A DNA stretch of 64,000 bases from Candidatus Bathyanammoxibius amoris (GTDB lineage: Bacteria; Planctomycetota; Brocadiia; Brocadiales; Bathyanammoxibiaceae), in the NCBI GenBank assembly GCA_024451685.1, contig JAMXCW010000003.1, forward strand, positions 159,881 through 223,880. Direction: 5' to 3'. Below the pieces are notes generated by a model. That model was not told the DNA's origin. It was given only the letters and a program-made list of their open reading frames with translations, and ran no database searches. Positions 28,221 through 37,714 of the stretch are shown piece after piece; position 1 is the stretch's first letter, and every line of letters begins with the position of its first letter. A program made the translations under genes and the position numbers.

Positions 28221-29753
28221 ATGACGATGAAGCTGAAGGTAAAGGTACAGTACGGCACACTGATAAAGGAAAGGGCCGAAGTAATCGTGCTGGGGCTTTT
28301 CGACGCCCCGCGGATAGAAGACCCCACGGCGAGAGACTTTGACAAGAAACTGGGCGGGATGATAGCGCGCATCATAAAAAACGGAGATTTCAGGCCCAAA
28401 CTAAATAACACGTTTCTTTTGCCTACGTACGTCCAACTGGCGTCAAAGAGGCTGCTCCTGATAGGGCTTGGCAAGAAGAATGAATTCACTATGGACAAAA
28501 TACGTCAGGTCTCCGGCACTGCGATAAAAAAGGCGAGGGGGCTTGGGGTAAAAGAGGTAACAAGTCCGCTCTACCCGCTAAAAGACCGTGCGGAAGATAT
28601 CTCTCGTGCCGTGGTGGAAGGTGCCATACTTGGCCGCTACAGGTTCAGGCAATTTAAACACCTGAAACCTGATGAGGCCAGGGAGGTGGAGAGGTTGAAA
28701 ATACTGGTAGAGCACAAGTCTGAACTCGACGGCGCGAGGGCCGGCGCGAAGACCGGAGAGTCAGTTTCAGAGGCCGTCTGTTACGCGAGGGAGCTGATAA
28801 ACCTGCCGGGCGGGACGGCAACACCCACTATGATTGTGAACGAGGCCCGGGCCATGGGACGCCGTCTGGGACTCGGGGTACAGACACTCTCCGGGGAGAC
28901 GATGAAACGGCTTGGCATGAACGGGGTACTCGGTGTCTCTCAGGGCAGCAGCCAGCCGCCAAGGTTTATCGTGCTCGAATACGGCAAGAAAAAGTCCGGG
29001 CAGGACACTGTGGTCCTGGTGGGTAAGGGTGTGACGTTTGACAGCGGGGGTATCAGTATAAAACCATCGCGGGATATGGACAAGATGAAGTACGACATGG
29101 CGGGTGCGGGGACGGTGCTGGGCGCGTTTCGCGCGCTTGCCGGGCTGAAGCCAAAGGTGCACGTGGTGGGGCTTTTACCCTGTGTCGAGAATATGCCCGG
29201 CGGCAGGGCCATAAAACCGGGTGACATAATCTCGTGTATGAGCGGCAAGACGGTGGAGGTGGCAAATACCGACGCGGAGGGACGGCTTATACTCGCGGAC
29301 GCCCTTGTGTATGCGAAACGTTATAAACCGGCGGCGATAGTCGACTTGGCTACGCTCACGGGGGCCTGTGTAGTCGCGCTGGGCTACTTTACCATGGCCA
29401 TGCTCGGTAACGACGAGGAGCTTAAGAGGCGGGTGAGGGCGGCGGGAGACGCCACACATGAGAGGGTATGGGAGCTGCCCCTGTGGGATGAATATTTTGA
29501 GGCGATTAAGAGTGACGTTGCCGACATAAAGAACATCGGAGACCGCACCGCCGGTACCATAACCGCCGCAAAATTCCTTGAAAAGTTTGTCGACAAAACA
29601 CCCTGGGTACACCTGGACATAGCCGGCGTGGCCTGGGAGAACAAGGACACGCCTTACCGCCCCAAGGGCGCAAGCGGCACGGGTGTAAGGCTCCTGGTGG
29701 ACCTGCTTATGAACTGGCAAAAACTCCCGGCGGCGAAAAAGACCAAAAAATAA
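28221..29753 (+). CDS. pepA: leucyl aminopeptidase, M17 family
   Basis: The 510-residue cytosolic aminopeptidase carries the M17 metal and catalytic motifs VGKGVTFDSGGISIKPS (metal Lys and Asp), MKYDMAGAGTVLG, and the family signature NTDAEGRLILADAL. YFTMAMLGND and GVRLLVDLL fit the C-terminal core. It removes N-terminal residues from peptides and works as a hexamer in known members. The start is an ATG at 28221 with CAGGAGA upstream. It is transcribed away from the HEAT gene. Confidence 0.95.
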   Translation: MTMKLKVKVQYGTLIKERAEVIVLGLFDAPRIEDPTARDFDKKLGGMIARIIKNGDFRPKLNNTFLLPTYVQLASKRLLLIGLGKKNEFTMDKIRQVSGTAIKKARGLGVKEVTSPLYPLKDRAEDISRAVVEGAILGRYRFRQFKHLKPDEAREVERLKILVEHKSELDGARAGAKTGESVSEAVCYARELINLPGGTATPTMIVNEARAMGRRLGLGVQTLSGETMKRLGMNGVLGVSQGSSQPPRFIVLEYGKKKSGQDTVVLVGKGVTFDSGGISIKPSRDMDKMKYDMAGAGTVLGAFRALAGLKPKVHVVGLLPCVENMPGGRAIKPGDIISCMSGKTVEVANTDAEGRLILADALVYAKRYKPAAIVDLATLTGACVVALGYFTMAMLGNDEELKRRVRAAGDATHERVWELPLWDEYFEAIKSDVADIKNIGDRTAGTITAAKFLEKFVDKTPWVHLDIAGVAWENKDTPYRPKGASGTGVRLLVDLLMNWQKLPAAKKTKK

Positions 29754-29830
29754 TGTAGCGCCGGGTCTCCGCACCCGACGTTCTTCGTACGTCCGGTACA
29801 GAGATCGGACACTACAGGTTATATTATGGT

Positions 29831-29952
29831 GTCGTTCTGAGCGAAGCGAAGAATCTAGACCCTTCGCCAGTTCCTTCGCTACGCTCAGGACTTGGGCTCA
29901 GGGTGACACTTAGTGTCAGATTCTTCGGTCGTTTCACTCCCTCAGAATGACA
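29831..29952. repeat. dispersed inverted repeat of the CATTCTGAG type, copy 1
   Basis: The segment opens with GTTCTGAGCGAAGCGAAGAATC and closes with the inverse ending CTCAGAATGAC. A second nested inversion (TTCGCTACGCTCAGGACTTGGGCTC) lies inside. It ends 25 bases from the 3' end of an AT-rich gene. A GC-rich hairpin around 29760-29815 (CGGGTctccgcACCCG) precedes it. Related copies lie at 46664-46755 and 61092-61160. Confidence 0.85.
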
Positions 29953-29977
29953 GTTGTAGAAAACCCTTTTAGACAGC

Positions 29978-30679
29978 TTATAATTTCTTCCCCGTCTTTT
30001 TGTATTTCTCTTTAAGCATAATTGTTGCTTTTGCAATAAAATAACCAACACTCTTCTGAGTACTAGAAAGAACGCCAGCATTTATTCTTATCTTCTCACC
30101 TTTTTTCGCTCTCGCTTTACTTCCAGCTCTCCTTAAATATTCCCCATTCACAACTCCTTTATTGTGTAGAAGAATATCGCGGAGGGTCTTAAGCTCAAAT
30201 ATATCCGCTAATCCAGGAATACTTTCTATATCTATTGAAGTGATTAGTTGTAGATGTTTTGTGGCTTCTCTAGGGCCTTTATAAAAAATATCTCTCAATT
30301 CTTCGTCAATAAGCCTTTCAAGACATTCTTCATAAGAAGATGAATCTTTAATTGTGGAACTTTCCACTTTCTCCTTCCTTATCTTCTTCGGATATTCCCT
30401 AAGGATCAGCCTCAAAATGTCACTCATCCATGCTTCATATGTAGTGATAATACTAATAAAAGCCCATGTTGGAATAAGAGTTTCAGAATCTTTGAGAGTT
30501 GCAGCTTTAGCGGATTCTAAGAATTGTTTCTCTACTATAGTCTGATCAACATTATCATCCCAAACTTTCTGTCCATGTTCTTTTATTGATAATTGTGCAA
30601 GAGTAGAGATAGTGGAGCAAGTACCAATGCTCTCAACAGCCCAAATACTTCGAGATAGTATTTCGTCATACAGAGTCAT
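29978..30679 (-). CDS. AT-rich HEPN-like protein, probably laterally acquired
   Basis: The 233-residue protein is mostly helical. It contains an R-x4-H motif, R167-DILL-H172, followed by NKGVVNGEYLRR. An Arg-x4-6-His pair on a late helix is the catalytic signature of HEPN ribonucleases, and the WAFISIITTYEAWMSDI helix fits the core of RiboL-PSP-HEPN-type proteins. The gene is conspicuously AT-rich with lysine AAA/AAG and isoleucine codons unlike its neighbours, suggesting transfer. It lies 20 bases after the peptidase-MA gene and abuts the repeat at 29831-29952. Family assignment is by motif only. Confidence 0.5.
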   Translation of the reverse strand: MTLYDEILSRSIWAVESIGTCSTISTLAQLSIKEHGQKVWDDNVDQTIVEKQFLESAKAATLKDSETLIPTWAFISIITTYEAWMSDILRLILREYPKKIRKEKVESSTIKDSSSYEECLERLIDEELRDIFYKGPREATKHLQLITSIDIESIPGLADIFELKTLRDILLHNKGVVNGEYLRRAGSKARAKKGEKIRINAGVLSSTQKSVGYFIAKATIMLKEKYKKTGKKL

Positions 30680-30698
30680 ATGTTAGTCTCGTTTATGG

Positions 30699-32381
30699 CT
30701 ACTCCGTCATCTTCTTGTCAGTATGATGGCCCGGATCCTTGAGGAGTATGGCCAGTTTTTCCAGCGAATTCCGGGCGGCGTCTTTGTCGCCGGATTTGTT
30801 ATATAGCTGGGCCAGTCTCTGATGCACGGCGGGGTTGAAGGGGTTTATGTAAGTGGCGGCCCGGAAATTTTCTATCGCCCCGGCTGTCTCGCCCCTCTTC
30901 GCGAAAAGATCTCCCTGCGTAATATAAATAGCCACGTAGTGGGGGTAGTAGCTCAGCGCCTCGCTCAGTACCCTCTGCGCGTCGTCGTCACGGTGGTTCT
31001 GTATATACGTCCGCGCGAGCTTGTTGAGTATCTGCGGCGAGCCGAGCCCGGCGTACCGGCGGGCCTTTTCATATTCATACAACGCGGCGTCGGGCCTGCT
31101 CTGTTCCTGCAGCAGGTCGCCAAGCATGGTGAACTTCCTGGCCTCTGCCACCTCTATCTCCACGGGACTTTCTTCTGTTTGACCCGGTTTGGCCGGGTCT
31201 TTTAGCCTGGTTGGCATGACCTTCAACCCGGGTATCTTCTGTGGGCTGGTTTTTCTCAGGTACACCTTCCATTCCCGTTCAAATTCCTCGAAGGGCATAC
31301 CGAGGCCTTCTTCTACAGCCTCTTCAACGCTCTTCCCCATGGCTATGACGTCCAGAATGTCATTTAGCGCGGGATACCCGCCACCCTTTTCTATGATGTA
31401 TGTCATGGCCGTGAGCACCTCGGCGAAGGCGAGCGCGGCGTCCTCGGCCGACTTCAGCTTGGCCAGTGACGGGTGCATCTGTTCAAACGTTATAAAATAG
31501 TCGTCCTCAACGGCACGCGCGAGCAGGTGGGACTGCAGGGGTGTGAGTTCCCTGCCACCGTCGGATTTCCACCTGGATTCCTCGTACTTGGCAAGGCCCT
31601 CGTGGAACCATATGGGCGTAAAATTGCGCGTCCTCTTTGTTATGACGTAGTGCACGTACTCGTGGGCCAGGGTGTCGGCCCAGGGGTATCCCCTGAGGAG
31701 CAGCCGGGGAGACATTATCATGAGCCGGTTGAAGTGGCAGATGGCCACCGTGCCGGACGTCTCTATCTCCTTCTTCGTCAGGGTAGAGGCGGTGGAAAAG
31801 CCGTCCACACTGGGATACACCTCGACCACAATCTTTTCCTCTGGAAGATACTGCAGGTCACGGCCAATCTCCGTGCAGGCACGTTCAAGCGTGCGCGCGG
31901 CATCTTCCAGCAGGACCTGGTCCCTGCCGGGGACGTATCTGATGATGAAATGCTCGGTAGGGTATTCCTCAAAATTCTGGGCGGTATCATAAACGTCTGC
32001 TATGAATGCCGAAAGCCTTCTGCCCTCCAGAAAGCCTTGCGGCGGGCCTTCGAGCATTTCCATGGCGTCTTTGTAACGTCCCCGGTAAAACGCGACCTTT
32101 GCGGCCAGGTAAAGACCCTCCGGGCTGTCAGGCTGAAGGCTCAGGATCTTTTTTGCCATCTCATCCGCCTCGCTTATCTCCCAGCGTGTGATATGGTCTT
32201 CACCCCTCAGGAAAGACCCGGTGACGTCTGCGTCGTGATGGTTTTTCCCGGCAGCTTTCTGCCTCCCGGCATCCGTGGCCACTGATTTAAGCGGCCGGAT
32301 GCTGGTCTGGGCATATACCGTAAAGGCGCCGCTGCCAAGGGCAAGATACGTCACAAAAAATATTGTCAGGAGTAATTGCAT
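30699..32381 (-). CDS. exported peptidase-MA-like gluzincin with TPR repeats
   Basis: The 560-residue protein has an N-terminal signal sequence and TPR units around residues 75-125. A metallopeptidase domain carries HEYVH at residues 240-244, with the third metal ligand probable at Glu261 in WFHEGLAKYEE. The C-terminal third has more TPRs (PQILNKLARTYIQNHRDDDAQRVLSEAL, and PFNPAVHQRLAQLYNKSGDKDAA). This is the peptidase MA-like layout. It is likely a periplasmic zinc protease or a regulatory relative. It follows the DUF4175 gene by about 80 bases. Confidence 0.8.
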   Translation of the reverse strand: MQLLLTIFFVTYLALGSGAFTVYAQTSIRPLKSVATDAGRQKAAGKNHHDADVTGSFLRGEDHITRWEISEADEMAKKILSLQPDSPEGLYLAAKVAFYRGRYKDAMEMLEGPPQGFLEGRRLSAFIADVYDTAQNFEEYPTEHFIIRYVPGRDQVLLEDAARTLERACTEIGRDLQYLPEEKIVVEVYPSVDGFSTASTLTKKEIETSGTVAICHFNRLMIMSPRLLLRGYPWADTLAHEYVHYVITKRTRNFTPIWFHEGLAKYEESRWKSDGGRELTPLQSHLLARAVEDDYFITFEQMHPSLAKLKSAEDAALAFAEVLTAMTYIIEKGGGYPALNDILDVIAMGKSVEEAVEEGLGMPFEEFEREWKVYLRKTSPQKIPGLKVMPTRLKDPAKPGQTEESPVEIEVAEARKFTMLGDLLQEQSRPDAALYEYEKARRYAGLGSPQILNKLARTYIQNHRDDDAQRVLSEALSYYPHYVAIYITQGDLFAKRGETAGAIENFRAATYINPFNPAVHQRLAQLYNKSGDKDAARNSLEKLAILLKDPGHHTDKKMTE

Positions 32382-32439
32382 ATTAGGTGTCCGTTAAGCA
32401 GGGCAAGCTCTGCCGCTACAAATTTATATTGTAATATAG

Positions 32440-32457
32440 GGTGCGGCTCGACGCACC
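32440..32457. repeat. GGTGCGgctcgaCGCACC hairpin
   Basis: A six-base perfect stem with a six-base loop sits between the DUF4175 gene and the peptidase gene. The GACGCACCGTAC half recurs near 46880, and inverted near 16766 and 21976, so it belongs to a dispersed family. Confidence 0.6.
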
Positions 32458-32460
32458 GTA

Positions 32461-35400
32461 CTACTCCACCAGTTTTCTGTAATAGTCTTTGTTCAGTTCG
32501 TGGTACTTCTCCGGCAGGCCCTTTTTCATCGCGTCGAGGATGTCTTCACGGAACTCCTTGGGCACCCTGTATGACTCCTCGGAGGGTATCTCCACGTCGC
32601 CCGTAGCGAATCCGAAAAAACCTTCGCCCCACCTGCCCCGGTATCTGAGTACGTACTTGGGCATTGGGATTCCACGGGACATCATACCCTTGGAGACCCT
32701 GTCCATGGCCTCGCCGAGGCTCTTTCTTGCCTGAGAGAGCCTGTAGAGGGATTCCCTCTCATCCTCCAGGGCACCGGGGCCGTCCGCCTCCTGGAGCTTC
32801 CCCTCCGCTCCATCCATAAACTCCTGCGCCTCGGCCATCTTTTCACCCGTCTCGCTGCCCATAGACGGATTTCTATCGGCCAGCTCATCCATTGCGTCTG
32901 TCAGGTCGTGGGCCTGTTCTTTTAATTCACCTTGTTGCCCGGCCAGTTTGTCAAACTGTTTTTTCTCTTCCTCTGTTGGCTGACGTCTGTTCATCTTTTC
33001 GACGGATTCCCGCACGGACTCAAGGTCCTCAACCATCTCCTCGTTGAGTGTGCGGGCATCGGCCAGCATCTCTCCCGTCTCTTTCTTCATCTTCTGGAAT
33101 TCTTGATAGGATGGTTTGTTCTCCTTCTTTTCCTCCTCCTCCTCCTCCTCGCGGCGCGGGGTAATCGAAGAACCCCTCGCCACATCGAAATTCCACAACC
33201 TGAGATCTTGCAGTGATTCCTTTGCCATGTTCAGCGACTCCTTGATGTCATACCCCTCAAGCATTTCGCCCAACTGTGAGAGCCTTTCGTTCAACGGTGG
33301 TATCGCCTCGGACAGCTCGTCATATATATCGAGCAGCGGCTCCTGGTTTCTCGCCTCATTTAGCTCACGGAACTTTTCGTTCAACTTGGCATACTCCTTG
33401 TCACTGAAACCTTCGGTGTCAGGAGAGCCGTAGAGGAGGGGGCTTCTCGTCGCCTGGTTCCTCTTCTTTACCAGCCCCTCGGTCTCCCTCTCCTTGCGCG
33501 AATAATCCTGCAGGGTGGGATTCTGGGCGAAGGACTTGTCAATTTGGGATAGATTACTCTTCATCCCCTTCAACCTTTCTAGCTGTTTCTGGAAGAATTC
33601 GCTCAGGGTCTTGTTCATGTCTTCAAAGGAGCGGGATTGCATGTCTTTCTTAAGTTTCTCCGTCTGCTGTGCCACTTTGTGTTCGCCTTCCTCCAGTTCC
33701 CTGAGCCCCTTCTCAAGATTGCTCATTTCTTCAAGGGTACGGGAGTAGGTGGAATCAGCGTACTGACGGGCGCTCTGTTCCATATCGGCCAACATCTTCT
33801 CCATCGCGCCTACCGCACCCAGCGCAGCCTTGAGGGCCGCCTCAAGGTCTCCTCTCGCCAGCGCGTCTTTCATTTCCTGCAAATCCCTGTTAACAGTGGT
33901 TTCCTGCAGTTCCTTCAGGGCCTCCAGATTCAGGAACTCGTCTCCCCAGTTGCTGGACATCTGCGAAAGTTTTTCCATCATTGAACGCACCATGTCCTCG
34001 AGTTTCTGCATTGCCTCCATCATTTTGTCTTCAAGCTCGCCCGTCTTACCCTCTGAGAGGTCGTCAAGGAGGTTTGCCAGGGTTTTTTCCATGTTCATGA
34101 TGTCCCTGCTCTGGTCGAGGACGTCATCGAGCCTCTGTTTTCTCAAAAGCTCCATAAGATACATAACGTCGTCCTCCAGTTCCACCACGTCGTCGTCCTG
34201 CATACTCTGGGTCCCGCTTATACTGACCGTGGACAGCACGGGGCCGCGTCTCTCTATCTTTTCCAGGAGCTTATCCTTGGCGGCGTTAAGCTGGGCTATC
34301 GTGTTCCGCATGTTTTCCAGGCTGTAATAGACGGCGTAGTTGGCCATGGTGTCTTCTTCCATGTCAGTTAGGATTTTCTCAAAGAGCACCAGCAGGTTGA
34401 TGGTCCGTCCACTGAGGACCTCCTGTTGCATGAGCAGTTCATCCCTTGCCGTCATGGCATCCGGACGGTTCACCAGTTTATCAGCCAGAAGCAGCGTCAT
34501 CTCCTTAAGGAGTTTATCCTGCAATGAGATGAGTTCTTCGTGCTTCTTTTGTGTACTGTATACCTCAATGTAGCGGGTTTCGGACCTGGCCACCTTGGGC
34601 TCTGAGACAGCGTCGTTATCCACGGCCTCTAAGAAGTAAGGCACCTTCTCACCTTGGGTAAAACTGTACATGGAGAGGTCCCATTTACATGAATCTCTGA
34701 ATCGCGTTTTTGGCTCTTTAATGACTTTCAGGTCCCTTCTTGCGCCCTCGGCCCCGGGCCCTTCACCAACCACCAGTCTGATTTCTTTCAGACCGAAGTC
34801 GTCCATGGCTTCATATTCAAGGTCAATCACGTCTCTCTCACCCACCACCTTTCCTTGCGCGGGAGAGAGTATGGTTATCCTCGGATAGTCGTCAGCCAGC
34901 GCTATGATCCTGTGGGATTTTGATTTGTGCGCAGACCTTCGGCCCGCGGGTAAGGTCTCGAAGCTATAGTTGCCGTCTTCCAGCACTATCAGGCTTCCCT
35001 TTATGGTGTGTGGTGTCTCTACGGTCATAGGCACCCTGGTCGACTCGTTTATCAATATGCTTGCGGAGTCTACCGGCTGATTGCTCCGCGCCACAATCTC
35101 TACCTCACTGCCCTTCAATATCCTTATGTCGCCGCTTGAACCAGTTATGGTCCTTGGCTTCAGGCCGGTATAGGCGGGATATCTGTATGTCAGTGTAATA
35201 TCGCCAATAACGGGAGCCGTGGCTCTGAGCAGCACAGACGGCACGTATCGGGGTTCCAGCAAGAGATTAAATCTTTGCGCAACATACGTGGGGTTCATGG
35301 CCGTGATAACGGCAAAAAGGCCGATAAGAAGGCCGAGAATCGTAAGGTTCCGCATGAGGCAGCGGCTTTCCACGACATCACCGGCTTTTAGGCCCACGAG

Positions 35401-35811
35401 TCCTTCCCCGGTCTGTTTAAAGAGTAAACCGGCTAGCTCATGGGAAAAAAGGCGTGCCCTTCCCGGGTTTTCTAAATCCCTGCCAAGTTGAATGGAACTG
35501 ATAAGTAAATCCTTAAGCCGTGGAAAGCGCTTTTCCATGAAAAGCGCCAGCCGGTCCTGTGACCCAAGGGACTGGATAGGGGTAAGGATGTAGCGGTAAG
35601 ACACATAAATGATTATGATTGTACTGAGGACGAAGTAGCCCATCCGGGCATACGGGACGACTGAAAGTTGTGCGGCAGAAACGAGTCCCACCGAGAAAAG
35701 GACCAGGGCGATTGCTCCCAAAAGTGCGACCCCTTCACCGAGGCGCACCAGTGTGGCCCTCCTCCCGACCCTTTGAATAGAATCCTTAATCTTCGCGTAA
35801 TTGTCGTCCAT
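32461..35811 (-). CDS. DUF4175-family giant membrane/coiled-coil protein
   Basis: The 1116-residue protein has two N-terminal helices (VALLGAIALVLFSVGLVSAAQ and YFVLSTIIIIYVSY) and a third near residue 155 (LTILGLLIGLFAVI). Ig-like beta domains follow (about 190-420, including DYPRITILSPAQGKVVGERDVIDLEYEAMDDFGLKEI). The rest, roughly 430-1050, is Glu/Lys/Met-rich and almost entirely coiled coil, with KEEEEEEEKKE acidic runs. It ends in a compact domain (KYVLRYRGRWGEGFFGF). This matches DUF4175 proteins of Planctomycetota and Bacteroidota, whose function is unknown. Position upstream of the peptidase suggests a shared envelope role. Confidence 0.8.
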   Translation of the reverse strand: MDDNYAKIKDSIQRVGRRATLVRLGEGVALLGAIALVLFSVGLVSAAQLSVVPYARMGYFVLSTIIIIYVSYRYILTPIQSLGSQDRLALFMEKRFPRLKDLLISSIQLGRDLENPGRARLFSHELAGLLFKQTGEGLVGLKAGDVVESRCLMRNLTILGLLIGLFAVITAMNPTYVAQRFNLLLEPRYVPSVLLRATAPVIGDITLTYRYPAYTGLKPRTITGSSGDIRILKGSEVEIVARSNQPVDSASILINESTRVPMTVETPHTIKGSLIVLEDGNYSFETLPAGRRSAHKSKSHRIIALADDYPRITILSPAQGKVVGERDVIDLEYEAMDDFGLKEIRLVVGEGPGAEGARRDLKVIKEPKTRFRDSCKWDLSMYSFTQGEKVPYFLEAVDNDAVSEPKVARSETRYIEVYSTQKKHEELISLQDKLLKEMTLLLADKLVNRPDAMTARDELLMQQEVLSGRTINLLVLFEKILTDMEEDTMANYAVYYSLENMRNTIAQLNAAKDKLLEKIERRGPVLSTVSISGTQSMQDDDVVELEDDVMYLMELLRKQRLDDVLDQSRDIMNMEKTLANLLDDLSEGKTGELEDKMMEAMQKLEDMVRSMMEKLSQMSSNWGDEFLNLEALKELQETTVNRDLQEMKDALARGDLEAALKAALGAVGAMEKMLADMEQSARQYADSTYSRTLEEMSNLEKGLRELEEGEHKVAQQTEKLKKDMQSRSFEDMNKTLSEFFQKQLERLKGMKSNLSQIDKSFAQNPTLQDYSRKERETEGLVKKRNQATRSPLLYGSPDTEGFSDKEYAKLNEKFRELNEARNQEPLLDIYDELSEAIPPLNERLSQLGEMLEGYDIKESLNMAKESLQDLRLWNFDVARGSSITPRREEEEEEEKKENKPSYQEFQKMKKETGEMLADARTLNEEMVEDLESVRESVEKMNRRQPTEEEKKQFDKLAGQQGELKEQAHDLTDAMDELADRNPSMGSETGEKMAEAQEFMDGAEGKLQEADGPGALEDERESLYRLSQARKSLGEAMDRVSKGMMSRGIPMPKYVLRYRGRWGEGFFGFATGDVEIPSEESYRVPKEFREDILDAMKKGLPEKYHELNKDYYRKLVE

Positions 35812-36430
35812 CTGTAAGTCCTTTCCGCTTCAGTACTTCATATTTTTCAGTCTAAGGCTTTCAGTATTTCTTGTCAATCTGGTTTTATACTGCATGGATA
35901 TTTTCCGGGCGGGCAAGATAATATTTTTGCCCGGAGTCAGCCGGGTATTGGTAAGTGGTGGCCCCACCGGCTGTTGTGTGAGACGGCAAATCCTGAAAAT
36001 ACATGAAATAATTTCCCGGCCGTACTTGACAATTTATGCGCAAGCTGATATATTTTGTGTATATGCCGTGGGGCGCGGCTTGTTAAGTAGTCTGGATCCT
36101 GACGGGGACATCCGGAAGGCCAATACGTAAATCTGGATGCATGGGTTCAATAACACCTTGTATTTTAACCAACGTTTAATGTGCGGCTTCTTTTAGGCAT
36201 TTGGTTATTGTGATTTTATAGTAGTCGAGATTTTTTGAAGGATGTATTACCATCTTGAATGCCGCCAAGTAAATGAGGGTTCCTCCTACCTTATTGGAAT
36301 TCTCTGTTGTGCAGCTGCCCCCGTTGCATAGCCCTTGGCGGCTTTCTTTTTAAACTGCTGGCCAAACCATCCACCTGGTGATATACTCTGCTTTTTATCT
36401 TCATACTCCAAGACCCTCTTGAGGGGAGCA
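35812..36430. other. 620-base intergenic region without a supported gene
   Basis: The stretch separates the DUF4175 gene from the divergent argG. It includes a GC-rich part (about 35930-36080) and an AT-rich part (36140-36290). An open frame of 109 codons spans 35801-36130 but has no ribosome site and no recognisable sequence. No riboswitch consensus or strong promoter was found. The last 12 bases hold the argG ribosome site GAGGGGAG. Confidence 0.6.
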
Positions 36431-37714
36431 ATGAGCAAGAAGGTTGTACTTGCCTTTTCAGGCGGACTGGATACCTCCGTGGCCGTAAAGTGGCTTCAGG
36501 AACACTACGGCATGGAGGTGACCACCCTCACCGTTGACCTTGGCGGCTTTAGCCCGAAGGACCTTGAAAAAGTAAGGGAGAAGGCGCTGAAACTGGGCGC
36601 GCGTAACGCGATAGTGGTAGATGCGCGCGAGGTCTTCGTCCGCTATTTTGTCCTTCCCGCGCTCCAGGCAGGCGCCCTCTACGAAGGGGTCTATCCCCTG
36701 GCTACGGCCCTTGGCCGGCCGCTGATAGCCAAGCTTCTCGCTGAGGTGGCAGAGGAGGAAGGCGCCGAGTCGGTGGCACATGGATGCACGGGCAAGGGGA
36801 ATGACCAGGTACGCTTTGAACTGACGCTTCAGGCCCTCGCGCCGCAGCTAAAGGTTATCGCACCGCTCAGGGAATGGGGCATGAGCAGGGAAGATGCGGT
36901 AGTATATGCCAGGAAACACGGTGTAGAGGTGGAGGTTCGCAAAAAGACTCCCTACAGCATAGACGAGAACATCTGGGGCCGCAGCATTGAGTGCGGGGCC
37001 CTTGAAGACCCCTGGGCCGAGCCGCCTGAAGACGTCTGGCTCTGGACAAAATCCATCAAGGACTGTCCGGACGAGGCAGACACCGTTGAGATAGGTATAG
37101 AAAAGGGGATTCCTTTCCGCATTAATAAGGATTATATGGATGGGGTTCAGCTGGTAGAAAAGTTGAACGAGCTTGGCGGGCGCCACGGTGTAGGCCGCAT
37201 TGACCACGTTGAGAGCCGTGTGGTGGGTATAAAGTCACGCGAGGTATACGAGGCCCCGGCCGCGGTCATACTCCACAAGGCCCACAGGGCGCTTGAGTCG
37301 CTGGTCATGACACGCGAGGCCATGCGCTTCAGGGACATAGTGGCCGGCCAGTACGCCGATATTATATACAACGGCCAGTGGTACTCGGCCTTCCATCTTG
37401 ACCTGGTCGCCTACGTCTTGAGCGCACAGCGGATTGTTACCGGCGCTGTCAGGATGAAACTCTTTAAGGGCACGGCTACCGTAATAGGCCGCCGCTCACC
37501 GCTGTCATTATATACACACGAGCTCGCCACCTACGACAAGGAAGACCAGTTTGACCATAAGGCCGCCGAGGGTTTTACAAAGATATATGGGCTCCCGCTA
37601 AAAATCCAGTCAAAGGTGCAGTCTCAGATCATCTACGGAGCGCATGAGATTGACCTGGCCAGCGTCCTCCCTCCCCGGCTAAAGGAAATAACAGAAGGCA
37701 AGAAGAGCTGCTAG
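36431..37714 (+). CDS. argG: argininosuccinate synthase
   Basis: The 427-residue enzyme condenses citrulline and aspartate in arginine synthesis. It begins MSKKVVLAFSGGLDTSVAVKWL, with the ATP pyrophosphatase P-loop SGGLDTS. Further motifs are AHGCTGKGNDQVRFE and YSIDENIWGRSIECG. The ATG at 36431 is chosen by its strong GAGGGGAG site and the family start; upstream in-frame sequence is not conserved. It stands alone, without other arginine genes. Confidence 0.96.
   Translation: MSKKVVLAFSGGLDTSVAVKWLQEHYGMEVTTLTVDLGGFSPKDLEKVREKALKLGARNAIVVDAREVFVRYFVLPALQAGALYEGVYPLATALGRPLIAKLLAEVAEEEGAESVAHGCTGKGNDQVRFELTLQALAPQLKVIAPLREWGMSREDAVVYARKHGVEVEVRKKTPYSIDENIWGRSIECGALEDPWAEPPEDVWLWTKSIKDCPDEADTVEIGIEKGIPFRINKDYMDGVQLVEKLNELGGRHGVGRIDHVESRVVGIKSREVYEAPAAVILHKAHRALESLVMTREAMRFRDIVAGQYADIIYNGQWYSAFHLDLVAYVLSAQRIVTGAVRMKLFKGTATVIGRRSPLSLYTHELATYDKEDQFDHKAAEGFTKIYGLPLKIQSKVQSQIIYGAHEIDLASVLPPRLKEITEGKKSC

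Noticed and set aside
35801..36130. 109-codon open frame upstream of argG
   Set aside because: It starts within the first bases of the DUF4175 gene, has no ribosome site, and its translation has no recognisable domain or composition typical of neighbours.
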